From positions 11,367-75,366 of the forward strand of contig DFWZ01000021.1 in the NCBI GenBank assembly GCA_002381565.1: a DNA stretch of 64,000 bases, written 5' to 3'. The translations under genes were made by a program, and so were the position numbers. The notes under the pieces were generated by a model that was not told where the DNA came from, made no database searches, and saw nothing but the letters and a program-made list of their open reading frames with translations. The stretch comes from Gallionella sp. UBA4121 (GTDB lineage: Bacteria; Pseudomonadota; Gammaproteobacteria; Burkholderiales; Gallionellaceae). Below, piece after piece: positions 26,085-33,835 of this stretch (position 1 is its first letter; each line of letters starts with the position of its first letter).

Positions 26085-26192
26085 ATTCAGGATTCAGGAT
26101 TGAGGAGAGCGAAGCGAGGAGTGGAGGATTGAGTTAAAAGCAGGGCAGCGGTTTTAACTCGCTCCTCAGCCCTCGCTCCTCGATCCTGTTTC
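26085..26192. repeat. Imperfect inverted repeat between arnA-dehydrogenase and arnD
   Basis: The left arm (GGATTGAGGAGAGCGAAGCG...GGATTGAGTTAAAA) and the right arm (TTTTAACTCGCTCCTC...CTCGCTCCTCGATCC) pair around GCAGGGCAGCGG. The stem would form a long hairpin in the arn transcript and could slow or process it. Part of the same sequence lies inside ugd. Confidence 0.75.
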
Positions 26193-27233
26193 TCAGTCCA
26201 TCAGTTTACGAGCTTCGCCAACCTGACCGCGATACGCATCGAAGATATTGCGCAAGGTATCCGCCATACTGATGGCGGGCGACCAGCCGAGCTCCTCGCA
26301 GGTATTGGTGATCTTGGGCACACGGTTCTGCACGTCCTGATAGCCTTTGCCGTAATAAGCCGCCGCAGTGGTCTCTACGATCTTGACTTTTTGCGCCGAT
26401 TCGCGATATTCCGGATACTCGTTCGCCAGCTTCAGCATCATGTCAGCCAGATCGCGGATCGAAAAATTGTTGACCGGATTGCCGATGTTATAGATCTTGC
26501 CGGTGGCGATGCCGTCCTTGTTATCGATGATCTTCATCAGCGCGGCGATGCCGTCGTCGATGTAGGTGAACGCACGTTTCTGCTGCCCGCCATCAACCAG
26601 ACTGATGTTCTCGCCGCGCACGATATGCCCCAGGAATTGCGTGACCACGCGCGAGCTGCCCTCCTTCGCCGTATGAATGGAGTCCAGCCCCGCACCGATC
26701 CAATTGAACGGGCGGAACAGCGTGAAATTCAGTCCTTCCATGCCGTAACCCCAGATCACGCGATCCATCAGTTGTTTGGAACATGAATAAATCCAGCGCG
26801 GTTTGTTGATCGGGCCGCAGATCAGCTCGGAGTTCTCAGGATCGAATTCCTCGTCGTGACACATGCCGTACACTTCGGAGGTGGATGGAAATACCAGATG
26901 CTTGCCGTACTTCGCAGCTGCACGCACGATAGGCAGATTGGCCTCGAAATCCAGTTCGAACACACGCAACGGTTGCTTGACGTACGTGGAAGGCGTGGCG
27001 ATCGCCACCAGCGGCAGGATCACGTCACACTTCTTGACATGGTACTCGACCCATTCCTTGTTGATGGTGATGTCGCCCTCGAAGAAATGAAAGCGCTCAT
27101 GACCGATCAGATCAGAGATACGGTCCGAGCTCATGTCCATGCCATAGACTTCCCAGTCGGTGGTATTCAGGATGCAATTGGACAGATGATGACCAATAAA
27201 ACCGTTCACGCCGAGTATCAATACTTTTTTCAT
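26193..27233 (-). CDS. arnA: UDP-glucuronate decarboxylase/dehydrogenase (ArnA C-terminal domain as separate gene)
   Basis: Oxidative decarboxylation of UDP-glucuronate to UDP-4-keto-pentose. 346 residues of extended SDR fold: VLILGVNGFIGHHL (NAD loop), CDVILPLVAIATP, PSTSEVYGM (T118, E120), catalytic Y149xxxK153 in WIYSCSKQL, and a conserved Arg in YYGKGYQDVQNR. The protein aligns with the second half of E. coli ArnA and starts where that domain begins. The formyltransferase half is a separate gene just upstream. Confidence 0.93.
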   Translation of the reverse strand: MKKVLILGVNGFIGHHLSNCILNTTDWEVYGMDMSSDRISDLIGHERFHFFEGDITINKEWVEYHVKKCDVILPLVAIATPSTYVKQPLRVFELDFEANLPIVRAAAKYGKHLVFPSTSEVYGMCHDEEFDPENSELICGPINKPRWIYSCSKQLMDRVIWGYGMEGLNFTLFRPFNWIGAGLDSIHTAKEGSSRVVTQFLGHIVRGENISLVDGGQQKRAFTYIDDGIAALMKIIDNKDGIATGKIYNIGNPVNNFSIRDLADMMLKLANEYPEYRESAQKVKIVETTAAAYYGKGYQDVQNRVPKITNTCEELGWSPAISMADTLRNIFDAYRGQVGEARKLMD

Positions 27234-27261
27234 TTACATTCCCTTAACAATTAAATTCAAA

Positions 27262-27348
27262 CGTCGTTCCGGGCTCGACCCGGAATCCAGCAGGTATTTT
27301 TAACTGGATTCCCGCCCCTGAGTGTTTCTGTCTGGGTGCGGGAATGAC
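27262..27348. repeat. Miniature inverted-repeat element, copy E2
   Basis: Starts CGTCGTTCCGGGCTCGACCC and ends GTGCGGGAATGAC; a second CTGGATTCCCGCCCCTGAG arm forms the right-hand hairpin. It has the same outer GTCATTCC...GGAATCCAG plan as copies E1 and E3. It fills the gap between the two arnA-domain genes. Confidence 0.65.
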
Positions 27349-27363
27349 AAAACCTTAAAATAC

Positions 27364-28377
27364 TCAAACATTAAACTCAAATCTTGCAGTGCCGTAAGCG
27401 GCCTCGAATTGTGCCGGGCTCATTTCCAGTCCATCCAGTTCAAAGCGCACAACCCGCAACACGCCTTGTCCGCAGATTGCATAAGCACGCCCTTCCTTCG
27501 CATAGAATGCGGGAGGTTCTTTATCTGCTGCTGTGCACCGGGTTTTCAGCGTCTGCAGGATGCGCATCGGACGGCCCAGCAAACGGGTCATCGCACCCGG
27601 GTATGGCGGGGCGACGGCACGCACCAGATTATGTATTTCCTGCGCACTGTGCGACCAGTCGACAATACCATCTTCAGCGCGACGTCCGCCGAAATACGCA
27701 CCCAGACTCAAATCCTGCTTCACCCGTGGCGCCCGGCCTGCCAAAAGCTCCGGCAGCACCGTGTTCAGCGCCATCTCCGCCGCGACGGTCACCTTCTGAA
27801 ACACGTGCAGCGCAGTATCATCGGGCAGGATGGGCACAGCCTGTTGCGCCACGATGTCGCCATCGTCCGGCTTCTCGGTCATGTAATGCAGCGTGGAACC
27901 TGTCTCACGCTCACCGCGGATTATCGCCCAATTCACCGGCACTCGGCCACGGTATTTTGGCAACAATGAACCATGCATGTTCAGCGCATCCTGTTTCGGG
28001 ATGGCCAGCAACGGCGCCTTGAGCATCTCGCGATAATAGAAGGAGAAGAAAAAATCCGGCTGCAGGGCACGGATTTGTTCAACAACGGCTGCATCATTCG
28101 GGTTATCCGGCGTGATGACGGTAATGCCGTGCAATGCCGCCAGATCGGCAACACTGTCGAACCAGATGTTCTCATTGGGGTTGTCGCGGTGCGTGACCAC
28201 AAGCTGCACATCCACGCCCTGCGCCAGCAATACGGACAGGCAACGCACGCCGACATTGTGATAAGCGAAGACGACAGCCGAGGATGATTGAGAATTGATA
28301 ATTGATAATTGATGATTATCCAATTCATCACAGGATTGATTTTGATGAACCGATGTTCCAATTGACCCCTTACTCAT
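27364..28377 (-). CDS. arnA: UDP-Ara4N formyltransferase (ArnA N-terminal domain as separate gene)
   Basis: N-formylates UDP-Ara4N. From the ATG at 28377 it has 337 residues. The Rossmann start AVVFAYHNVGVRCL begins only near residue 34. The catalytic set is intact: N133 and H135 in LNMHGSLLPKYRG, and Asp in EKPDDGDIVAQ (near 171). The first 30 residues (SCDELDNHQLSIINSQSS) have no counterpart in ArnA and come from a repeat. Overlaps arnC by eight bases. The C-terminal OB-like part is present, so only the fusion is missing. Confidence 0.92.
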   Translation of the reverse strand: MSKGSIGTSVHQNQSCDELDNHQLSIINSQSSSAVVFAYHNVGVRCLSVLLAQGVDVQLVVTHRDNPNENIWFDSVADLAALHGITVITPDNPNDAAVVEQIRALQPDFFFSFYYREMLKAPLLAIPKQDALNMHGSLLPKYRGRVPVNWAIIRGERETGSTLHYMTEKPDDGDIVAQQAVPILPDDTALHVFQKVTVAAEMALNTVLPELLAGRAPRVKQDLSLGAYFGGRRAEDGIVDWSHSAQEIHNLVRAVAPPYPGAMTRLLGRPMRILQTLKTRCTAADKEPPAFYAKEGRAYAICGQGVLRVVRFELDGLEMSPAQFEAAYGTARFEFNV

Positions 28378-28400
28378 TGTCAATTATCCCTTGTCCATTG
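28283..28400. repeat. AT-rich inverted repeat spanning the arnC/arnA junction
   Basis: Left part TTGAGAATTGATAATTGATA and right part TTGTCAATTATCCC...CATTGTTCATTG face each other. It encodes both the odd C terminus of ArnC (AMNNGQGIIDNE) and the N terminus of the formyltransferase. The unit 'ATAATTGA' is repeated several times. Confidence 0.65.
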
Positions 28401-29350
28401 TTCATTGCTTCAGAATCCTGTTTTTCCAGTACCGCCTCCACCAGATAGCGCGGACGATGGCGCACTTGCTGATAGATGCGTCCGACATATTCGCCCAGCA
28501 GGCCGATACCGAACAGCGTGATGCCGATCATGAAGAACACCAGTGCGAACAGCGTGAACATTCCTTCCGCTTCAGGACCGATGATCAACCGACGCACCAC
28601 AAGAAAAACGAAGAACAGTGCTGAAAACACTGAAGTCAGCATGCCGGCCATTGAAAACATCTGCAACGGCACGATAGAAAAACCTGTCATCAGGTCAAAA
28701 TTCAGACGGATCAGGCTGTACAGCGAATATTTCGATTCGCCTGCCAGGCGTTCATCGTGCCCCACCACCACCTCGGCGGGATTGCGCGCGAAGGTGTAAG
28801 CCAGCGCGGGGATGAAGGTATTCACTTCGCGGCAGCTGTTGATCGCGTCGATGATACCCCTGTCGTAGGCGCGAAACATGCAGCCCTGATCGGTCATCTT
28901 GATGCGCGTGATGCGTTCGCGCAGATTATTCATCGCACGCGATGCGACATGCCGCCACCAACTGTCGTTGCGCTGACGGCGGATTGAACCGACATAATCG
29001 TGCCCCTCATCCATCTTGGCCAGCAACAGGCCAATGTCTTCCGGCGGGTTCTGCAAATCGGCATCCAGCGTCACCACGCGCTGCCCGCGCGACAGCTCGA
29101 ATCCCGCCATGATCGCCATGTGCTGGCCGAAGTTGCCGTTGAACAGAATCACCCGCGTCACATCGGGGCGCTTCTGGAACTGCTCGCGCAGGATTCCAGC
29201 CGAACGATCCCGGCTGCCGTCGTTGATGAACACGATCTCGTAGCTGATGCCAAGTTTGTCGAGTGCCGGATACAAGCGGTCGAACAAGGTTTGCAAACCT
29301 GCTTCTTCGTTGTACACGGGAATAATGACGGAAAGCTGTATGGTGTTCAT
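28370..29350 (-). CDS. arnC: ArnC, undecaprenyl-phosphate Ara4-formyl-N transferase
   Basis: Inner-membrane GT2 enzyme that moves the formylated sugar onto undecaprenyl phosphate. 326 residues: SVIIPVYNEEAGLQTLFDRL, YEIVFINDGSRDRS, LDADLQNPPEDI (metal-binding acidic motif), then two C-terminal membrane segments (MFSMAGMLTSVFSALFFVFLVV; FTLFALVFFMIGITLFGIGLLGEYVGRIYQQV). The last dozen residues derive from a repeat. Coupled to the formyltransferase gene. Confidence 0.93.
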   Translation of the reverse strand: MNTIQLSVIIPVYNEEAGLQTLFDRLYPALDKLGISYEIVFINDGSRDRSAGILREQFQKRPDVTRVILFNGNFGQHMAIMAGFELSRGQRVVTLDADLQNPPEDIGLLLAKMDEGHDYVGSIRRQRNDSWWRHVASRAMNNLRERITRIKMTDQGCMFRAYDRGIIDAINSCREVNTFIPALAYTFARNPAEVVVGHDERLAGESKYSLYSLIRLNFDLMTGFSIVPLQMFSMAGMLTSVFSALFFVFLVVRRLIIGPEAEGMFTLFALVFFMIGITLFGIGLLGEYVGRIYQQVRHRPRYLVEAVLEKQDSEAMNNGQGIIDNE

Positions 29351-29430
29351 GGGACGACATTCTACCGCAACGGATGAGGTTCGCGAAATCGGGAAATCGC
29401 AAGCATAGCTACTGCCCCTTCAAGGGGTGG

Positions 29431-29847
29431 CTATTTCGGCACGCTCACATTTGGCACAAGCGCCAGACGTTTTGCACGGCGGGCAAATTTACGGTCATCG
29501 AACGTCAGCATGGATTTACATGTCCGGTAGCAGGCGTGATGCAAGGCATCGGCAAAATCTAGCCCTGCCAGATACGAGGCCAGCGCATACTCTACGGCAT
29601 CGCGATCTTCGATATCCACATGTGTCATGGACATCAGGTGTTGCACGACCTGCACGATTTGATGCCGCTCAAACTCATAATAACCACGCATGACCCATTC
29701 AAATTCCAGCAGCACGGTTTTGCATACCATCAGCGGCTTGCCCGCCTCGATGATGCGGCGAGCAAGCTCTCGCTGCTTTACGCTTTCATCATCTGCTTCA
29801 TCTTCGATGTAATAACGTGCGAGGATGTTGGTATCCAGGCCTGTCAT
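29431..29847 (-). CDS. VapC-type PIN-domain toxin
   Basis: A 138-residue PIN ribonuclease: D5 in GLDTNILARYY, central VLLEFEWVMRGYYEFER, DFADALHHACYR and LTFDDRKFARRA supply the acidic metal site. The ATG overlaps the antitoxin TGA (ATGA). The pair sits between arnB and arnC, both unrelated in function, and is transcribed in the same direction. Confidence 0.92.
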   Translation of the reverse strand: MTGLDTNILARYYIEDEADDESVKQRELARRIIEAGKPLMVCKTVLLEFEWVMRGYYEFERHQIVQVVQHLMSMTHVDIEDRDAVEYALASYLAGLDFADALHHACYRTCKSMLTFDDRKFARRAKRLALVPNVSVPK

Positions 29848-30092
29848 TTGGCGGACTTGCGTTTACCCAACAACATGGCAGCATCAAAATCAACCGGCAC
29901 GGCAGATTTTCTGGTCTTTAGCATACCAAAACCACTTTTTACAACTTCCACCGGATTATTTACAACATGCAATTCCACATGATCGCCTACGACATTAAAC
30001 TCAATCTTGCTGCCCTGCCGAATCCCGAATCTCTGACGCAGGCTCTTAGGGATAGTGACCTGACCTTTGCTGGTTACACTGGTTGCTTCCAT
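29844..30092 (-). CDS. VapB-type AbrB/MazE-fold antitoxin
   Basis: Eighty-two residues from the ATG at 30092, which has GGAG at good spacing. The swapped-hairpin DNA-binding domain EATSVTSKGQVTIPKSLRQRFGIRQGSKIEF is clear; the tail (VVKSGFGMLKTRKSAVPVDFDAAMLLG) would wrap the toxin. An ATG at 30104 is possible. Should autoregulate the pair. Confidence 0.92.
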   Translation of the reverse strand: MEATSVTSKGQVTIPKSLRQRFGIRQGSKIEFNVVGDHVELHVVNNPVEVVKSGFGMLKTRKSAVPVDFDAAMLLGKRKSAK

Positions 30093-30139
30093 GATTATCT
30101 CCATACAAGTATTACTTGGTAAGGATATTAGCACAATGT

Positions 30140-30384
30140 GCTTTCACTGGGATATTTGCAATAAGATTAAACAGGCTCACCCCAGCTGGGTGTGGTGTTG
30201 GCGCGCAGCCAGGGCGAGTTGCACAGCCCCGCTTGTTTGCGATTATCAAGGGTATCCCGTACTCGCAAGGGGCATCACCGCCGAGTACCCGCCGCTGTGC
30301 GGCGACCTCGGCGAGACGGGGACGGCAAACCGGGGGCGATTTCTTTCGATTACCTTTCTTGGCAAGACAAGAAAGGTAATCAGC
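30140..30384. repeat. Structured intergenic element with perfect 14-bp hairpin
   Basis: GC-rich sequence with several stems: GTACTCG/CGAGTAC, CGCCGC-TGT-GCGGCG, and a perfect 14-bp hairpin GATTACCTTTCTTG (30348-30361), loop GCAAGA, CAAGAAAGGTAATC (30368-30381). No open frame looks real. The hairpin resembles a common dispersed betaproteobacterial repeat (from memory). It separates arnB from vapBC and fills the gap 30093-30405. Confidence 0.6.
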
Positions 30385-30405
30385 AGCCGGTCTGCCACCG
30401 ACAGG

Positions 30406-31524
30406 CTACCTCAGCACTTCTCTCATCGCAGCACAGGTGCGTTCGACATCGGCCTCTGTCATCGCGTAGAACATCGGCAGCGAGACGATCTGTTTGCCGA
30501 CATGCTCTGCGACCGGGAACATGCCCTCCTTGAAGCCCAAATCCCGATAGAGCTTGAACAGATGAATCGGCGCGTAATGGAAGCCGATGCCGATATTGCT
30601 CTCTTTCATCTGCGCCATGAAGTCGGGACGCGTAATCCTGTCCGGCAACACGACCTGAAACAGGTGCCAGTTGGTGTTCGTAAAATCGGCAGGCGGCAGC
30701 TGTGCGCCGGTCTGCACTTCAAAATCCGCGCCGAGAATCTTGAAATAATGTTGCGCCAGACGGCGACGATGCGCGGTGATATCAGCCAGTTTCGCAAACT
30801 GCCCCAGCCCGATCGCAGCGGCAATGTCGGTCATGTTGTATTTCCCCCCCAGCACGTCCACGTCGATACCGTCCCAGCCGCTGCGCGACACGCCCTGCAA
30901 ACGGTATTTTTCGGCCAATGCAGCTTCATCGCTGTTGTTCAGCACCAGACAACCGCCCTCGGAGGTGGTGATATTCTTGTTGGCCTGAAAACTGAACGAG
31001 ACGAAATCGCCGAAACTGCCGATGGGTTTTCCCTGCCAGGTTGAACCGATGGCTTGCGCGGCATCTTCGATCACGCGCAGCTTATACTTTGCCGCTATGG
31101 CATACAGCCGGTCCATATCCAGCGGGCGGCCCGCCAGATAGACCGGAATGATCGCACGGGTTCGCTGCGTGATCGCGGCTTCAACACGGTCAAGGTCGAT
31201 GTTGCGCGTGACCGGATCGATGTCGGCGAACACCGGCGTCGCGCCCACTTCGAGAATCACGTTGGCGGTCGCCACCCACGAGATCGGCGTAGTGATGACT
31301 TCATCCCCTGCTTTGACGCCCGCGATGCGCAACGCGATCTCCATCGTGCAGGTGCCGGAATTAAAGGTGCGCACCGGACGTCCGCCGAAGTAGTCGGACA
31401 ACTGCTTCTCAAACTCGGCCACCTTGGGGCCGCTGGTGATCCAGCCGGAACGCAACGTGTCGGCAACGGACGCGATGGTCGCTTCGTCTATGGTGGGTTT
31501 GGAAAAAGGGAGAAATGATTTCAT
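30406..31524 (-). CDS. arnB: ArnB, UDP-Ara4O aminotransferase
   Basis: PLP enzyme that converts UDP-4-keto-arabinose to UDP-Ara4N with glutamate. 372 residues of the DegT/DnrJ/EryC1 fold: PFSKPTIDEATIASV, TFNSGTCTMEIAL, VIEDAAQAIGSTW, the PLP lysine K183 in FQANKNITTSEGG, and GIGFHYAPIHL. Here it is upstream of arnC but separated by a toxin-antitoxin pair and a hairpin element. Confidence 0.94.
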   Translation of the reverse strand: MKSFLPFSKPTIDEATIASVADTLRSGWITSGPKVAEFEKQLSDYFGGRPVRTFNSGTCTMEIALRIAGVKAGDEVITTPISWVATANVILEVGATPVFADIDPVTRNIDLDRVEAAITQRTRAIIPVYLAGRPLDMDRLYAIAAKYKLRVIEDAAQAIGSTWQGKPIGSFGDFVSFSFQANKNITTSEGGCLVLNNSDEAALAEKYRLQGVSRSGWDGIDVDVLGGKYNMTDIAAAIGLGQFAKLADITAHRRRLAQHYFKILGADFEVQTGAQLPPADFTNTNWHLFQVVLPDRITRPDFMAQMKESNIGIGFHYAPIHLFKLYRDLGFKEGMFPVAEHVGKQIVSLPMFYAMTEADVERTCAAMREVLR

Positions 31525-31554
31525 ATGAAAAATCCGTAATATATTCTATAAATT

Positions 31555-31672
31555 CGTCATTCCGGCGCAGGCCGAAATCCAGATAATGAAAAGATTACCC
31601 CGCAAAGCGGGCGACAAAATTCAAAAGCATCTTTAGATAAAACCGCTGGGTTCCGGCCTGCGCCGGAATGAC
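31555..31672. repeat. Miniature inverted-repeat element, copy E3
   Basis: Ends CGTCATTCCGGCGCAGGCCG and, reversed, GTCATTCCGGCGCAGGCCGG; internal CCCCGCAAAGCGGG stem. Same plan as copies E1 and E2. It occupies the gap between the SMR gene and arnB. Confidence 0.75.
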
Positions 31673-31681
31673 AGCTGAGCT

Positions 31682-32053
31682 TTATGCTCGCGAAATGATG
31701 ACTACACCCAGGATAATCACGCCCATGCCGGCCAGCTTGAGCGGATTGAACGCCTCTCCCAGCAGATACCATGCCGCCACCGCATTCACCACATAGGCCA
31801 TGGACAACATCGGAAAAGCGATGCTGACCGGCACACGCGACAAGGCCAGTATCCACACGACCACGCTGATTGCATAGCAAAACAACGCAACAATGATGTG
31901 CCACTCGGTCGCCAGTTTCAGTCCTATCGGCACGATGTTCTCGACGCTGAACGCAAAGCCCCCTATCGAATTGGTGCCGGCCTTCATCAGTATCTGTGCT
32001 GCCGCGTTGAGCATCACGCCGGTGAAAATCAGTGAAAAACTGACCAGATTCAT
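31682..32053 (-). CDS. SMR/EamA-type small transporter, probable Ara4N-lipid flippase
   Basis: 123 residues with four membrane segments (FSLIFTGVMLNAAAQILMKAG; WHIIVALFCYAISVVVWILAL; MLSMAYVVNAVAAWYLL; AGMGVIILGVVIIS). The AQILMKAG and P-V-S-I-A-F-P elements fit the ArnE/ArnF group that flips undecaprenyl-P-Ara4N. Only one subunit is present, so it may act as a homodimer or with a partner elsewhere. Its ATG overlaps the TGA of arnT, so the longer frame to 32176 is not used. Confidence 0.82.
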   Translation of the reverse strand: MNLVSFSLIFTGVMLNAAAQILMKAGTNSIGGFAFSVENIVPIGLKLATEWHIIVALFCYAISVVVWILALSRVPVSIAFPMLSMAYVVNAVAAWYLLGEAFNPLKLAGMGVIILGVVIISRA

Positions 32054-33705
32054 GGTTTTTTCACCACGATATGTTGCGTATCTGCAAAAATTATTTTCAT
32101 GGGCAGGCCCAGTTGTTGGAGTTGCGGGTAAACATATACCGGCATGATCGCCAGCGCTTCGGGTTGCGCGGCCCATACGGGAACAAAGGCGTCCAGCGTC
32201 GGCACCCAGCGCTCTGGCTCCTGCTTGATGCCGAAACCCATTTCATCCTGATATTGCACCAGCGTGAAGGTGCGCTTGAGATAAAACGGCAGGGTCTGTT
32301 CGTAAGTCATCACCGAGTAGAACGGAACAGACGGTTTTACCTCGGCGCGTATCGCCTCTGCGATATGTTTGGCAGAGCGCTCGCGCGCCACCGTATTGTA
32401 GCCGGACACGCCGATCTGGGTGGACAACAAGGCTGTCAGCGCAATTGCCAGCACCGCAACCGGTTTTTTCCCCTTCCACAGCAACGCCATGCCGCCCAAG
32501 AGACCCGTCAGTAAAATCAGGGACGCTGTCACCAGCCAGATGCTGTAATGGGGGTACAACTCGATCTGATTCGGCGTATCGGCAAACTTGCCCACGTTCA
32601 CCGCCAGCACCAGAAACAACAATCCGACCGGCACAACGGGCGCCACGTACCAGAACAGCAGCCGCTCACGAATTTCGACGATGCGACGGCCCATCAACAA
32701 CGCCAGCGCGGGAAACATCGGCAACAGATAAGACGGCAGTTTGGAGTCGGAAATGGAGAAGAACACGTAGATAAAAACAGTCCATATCAGCAGGAACAAT
32801 GCCGCATTGAATGGTTTTCCATCACCGCTGCGCGGTTTGCCGATGTGGAACAGGGAATCGAACAATAGCACTGTCCAGGGCAGCGCCCCCGTCAGCAGGA
32901 TAGGCACGAAGTAATACCAGGGCTGGTAGCGCCCCAGTTCCTTGGTGGTGAAACGTGTGTAATGCTCGTAGATGAAAAAGCGCTGGAAGAACTCGGGATT
33001 GGCTTTCATCACCAGATAGAACCAGGGCGCCGTGATCAGCAGGAACACCGCCAAGCCTGCCAGCCAGTGCATGCGCTTCAACACGGTAAAATCACGCTGC
33101 ACCAGGCAATAGATGAACACCGCTGTGCCAGGCAGGATGATCCCCATCAACCCCTTGGAGAGCACCGCCAGCGCCATGCCCGCCCAGGCCAGCAACATCC
33201 AGTTGCGTGAAGCCGCCTGCTGCGCAGTCGATCCGCTATGTTGCGCCAGCAGAAACGAAAACACACCCAGCGTAATAAAGAACGTTACCCCCATATCCAG
33301 CGTGTTGATGTGGCCCATCATCACATACAACATGCTGCTACCCAGCAGCAGCGCCGCATAGTTAGCCGCATCGCGGCCGAACAAACGCTGTCCGGTAAAC
33401 CATACCAGCAACAAGCCCGCAAATCCGGTAAGCGCCGCCCACAGACGCGATGTCCATTGATGTTCGCCGAACACGGTGTAAGCGGTGGCGGTGGCCCAGT
33501 ATTGCAACGGCGGCTTCTCGAAATACTTGAGATCATTCAGACGCGGGGTTACCCAGTCACCGGAGGCCGCCATCTCGCGCGGAATTTCGGCATAGCGCCC
33601 TTCGTCCGGCTTGATCAGGGTGCGGTATTCGAGATTGGCGAACCAGATCAGCGCAACGCCAATCAGCAGCCACCAAAGTTGCTTGTCAGAGATTCGGCTC
33701 ACCAT
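32050..33705 (-). CDS. arnT: ArnT-like lipid A Ara4N transferase
   Basis: GT39/GT83-type integral membrane enzyme that transfers Ara4N from undecaprenyl phosphate to lipid A in the periplasm. About 551 residues: LEYRTLIKPDEGRYAEIPREMAASGDWVTPRLNDLKYFEKPPLQYW (with the conserved D-E-x-R-Y and E-K-P-P) followed by about eleven membrane segments and a periplasmic C-terminal domain. ATG 33705 is preferred to the upstream TTG at 33735. First gene of the locus. Confidence 0.9.
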   Translation of the reverse strand: MVSRISDKQLWWLLIGVALIWFANLEYRTLIKPDEGRYAEIPREMAASGDWVTPRLNDLKYFEKPPLQYWATATAYTVFGEHQWTSRLWAALTGFAGLLLVWFTGQRLFGRDAANYAALLLGSSMLYVMMGHINTLDMGVTFFITLGVFSFLLAQHSGSTAQQAASRNWMLLAWAGMALAVLSKGLMGIILPGTAVFIYCLVQRDFTVLKRMHWLAGLAVFLLITAPWFYLVMKANPEFFQRFFIYEHYTRFTTKELGRYQPWYYFVPILLTGALPWTVLLFDSLFHIGKPRSGDGKPFNAALFLLIWTVFIYVFFSISDSKLPSYLLPMFPALALLMGRRIVEIRERLLFWYVAPVVPVGLLFLVLAVNVGKFADTPNQIELYPHYSIWLVTASLILLTGLLGGMALLWKGKKPVAVLAIALTALLSTQIGVSGYNTVARERSAKHIAEAIRAEVKPSVPFYSVMTYEQTLPFYLKRTFTLVQYQDEMGFGIKQEPERWVPTLDAFVPVWAAQPEALAIMPVYVYPQLQQLGLPMKIIFADTQHIVVKKP

Positions 33706-33835
33706 TGAGCACAGGGAAACAGACAAGATCGGCAAAATTTCATAAGATCATTCCAGGCAACACGTGCGGGTGCCGATTTTAACGTGTCATGTACCGATGC
33801 TTCAACCTAAAAACGGATGAACGCCTGGCCCTTGA

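Noticed and set aside
29431..30092. VapBC with repeats as a mobile transposon
   Set aside because: No transposase and no matching terminal repeats or target duplication around the pair.
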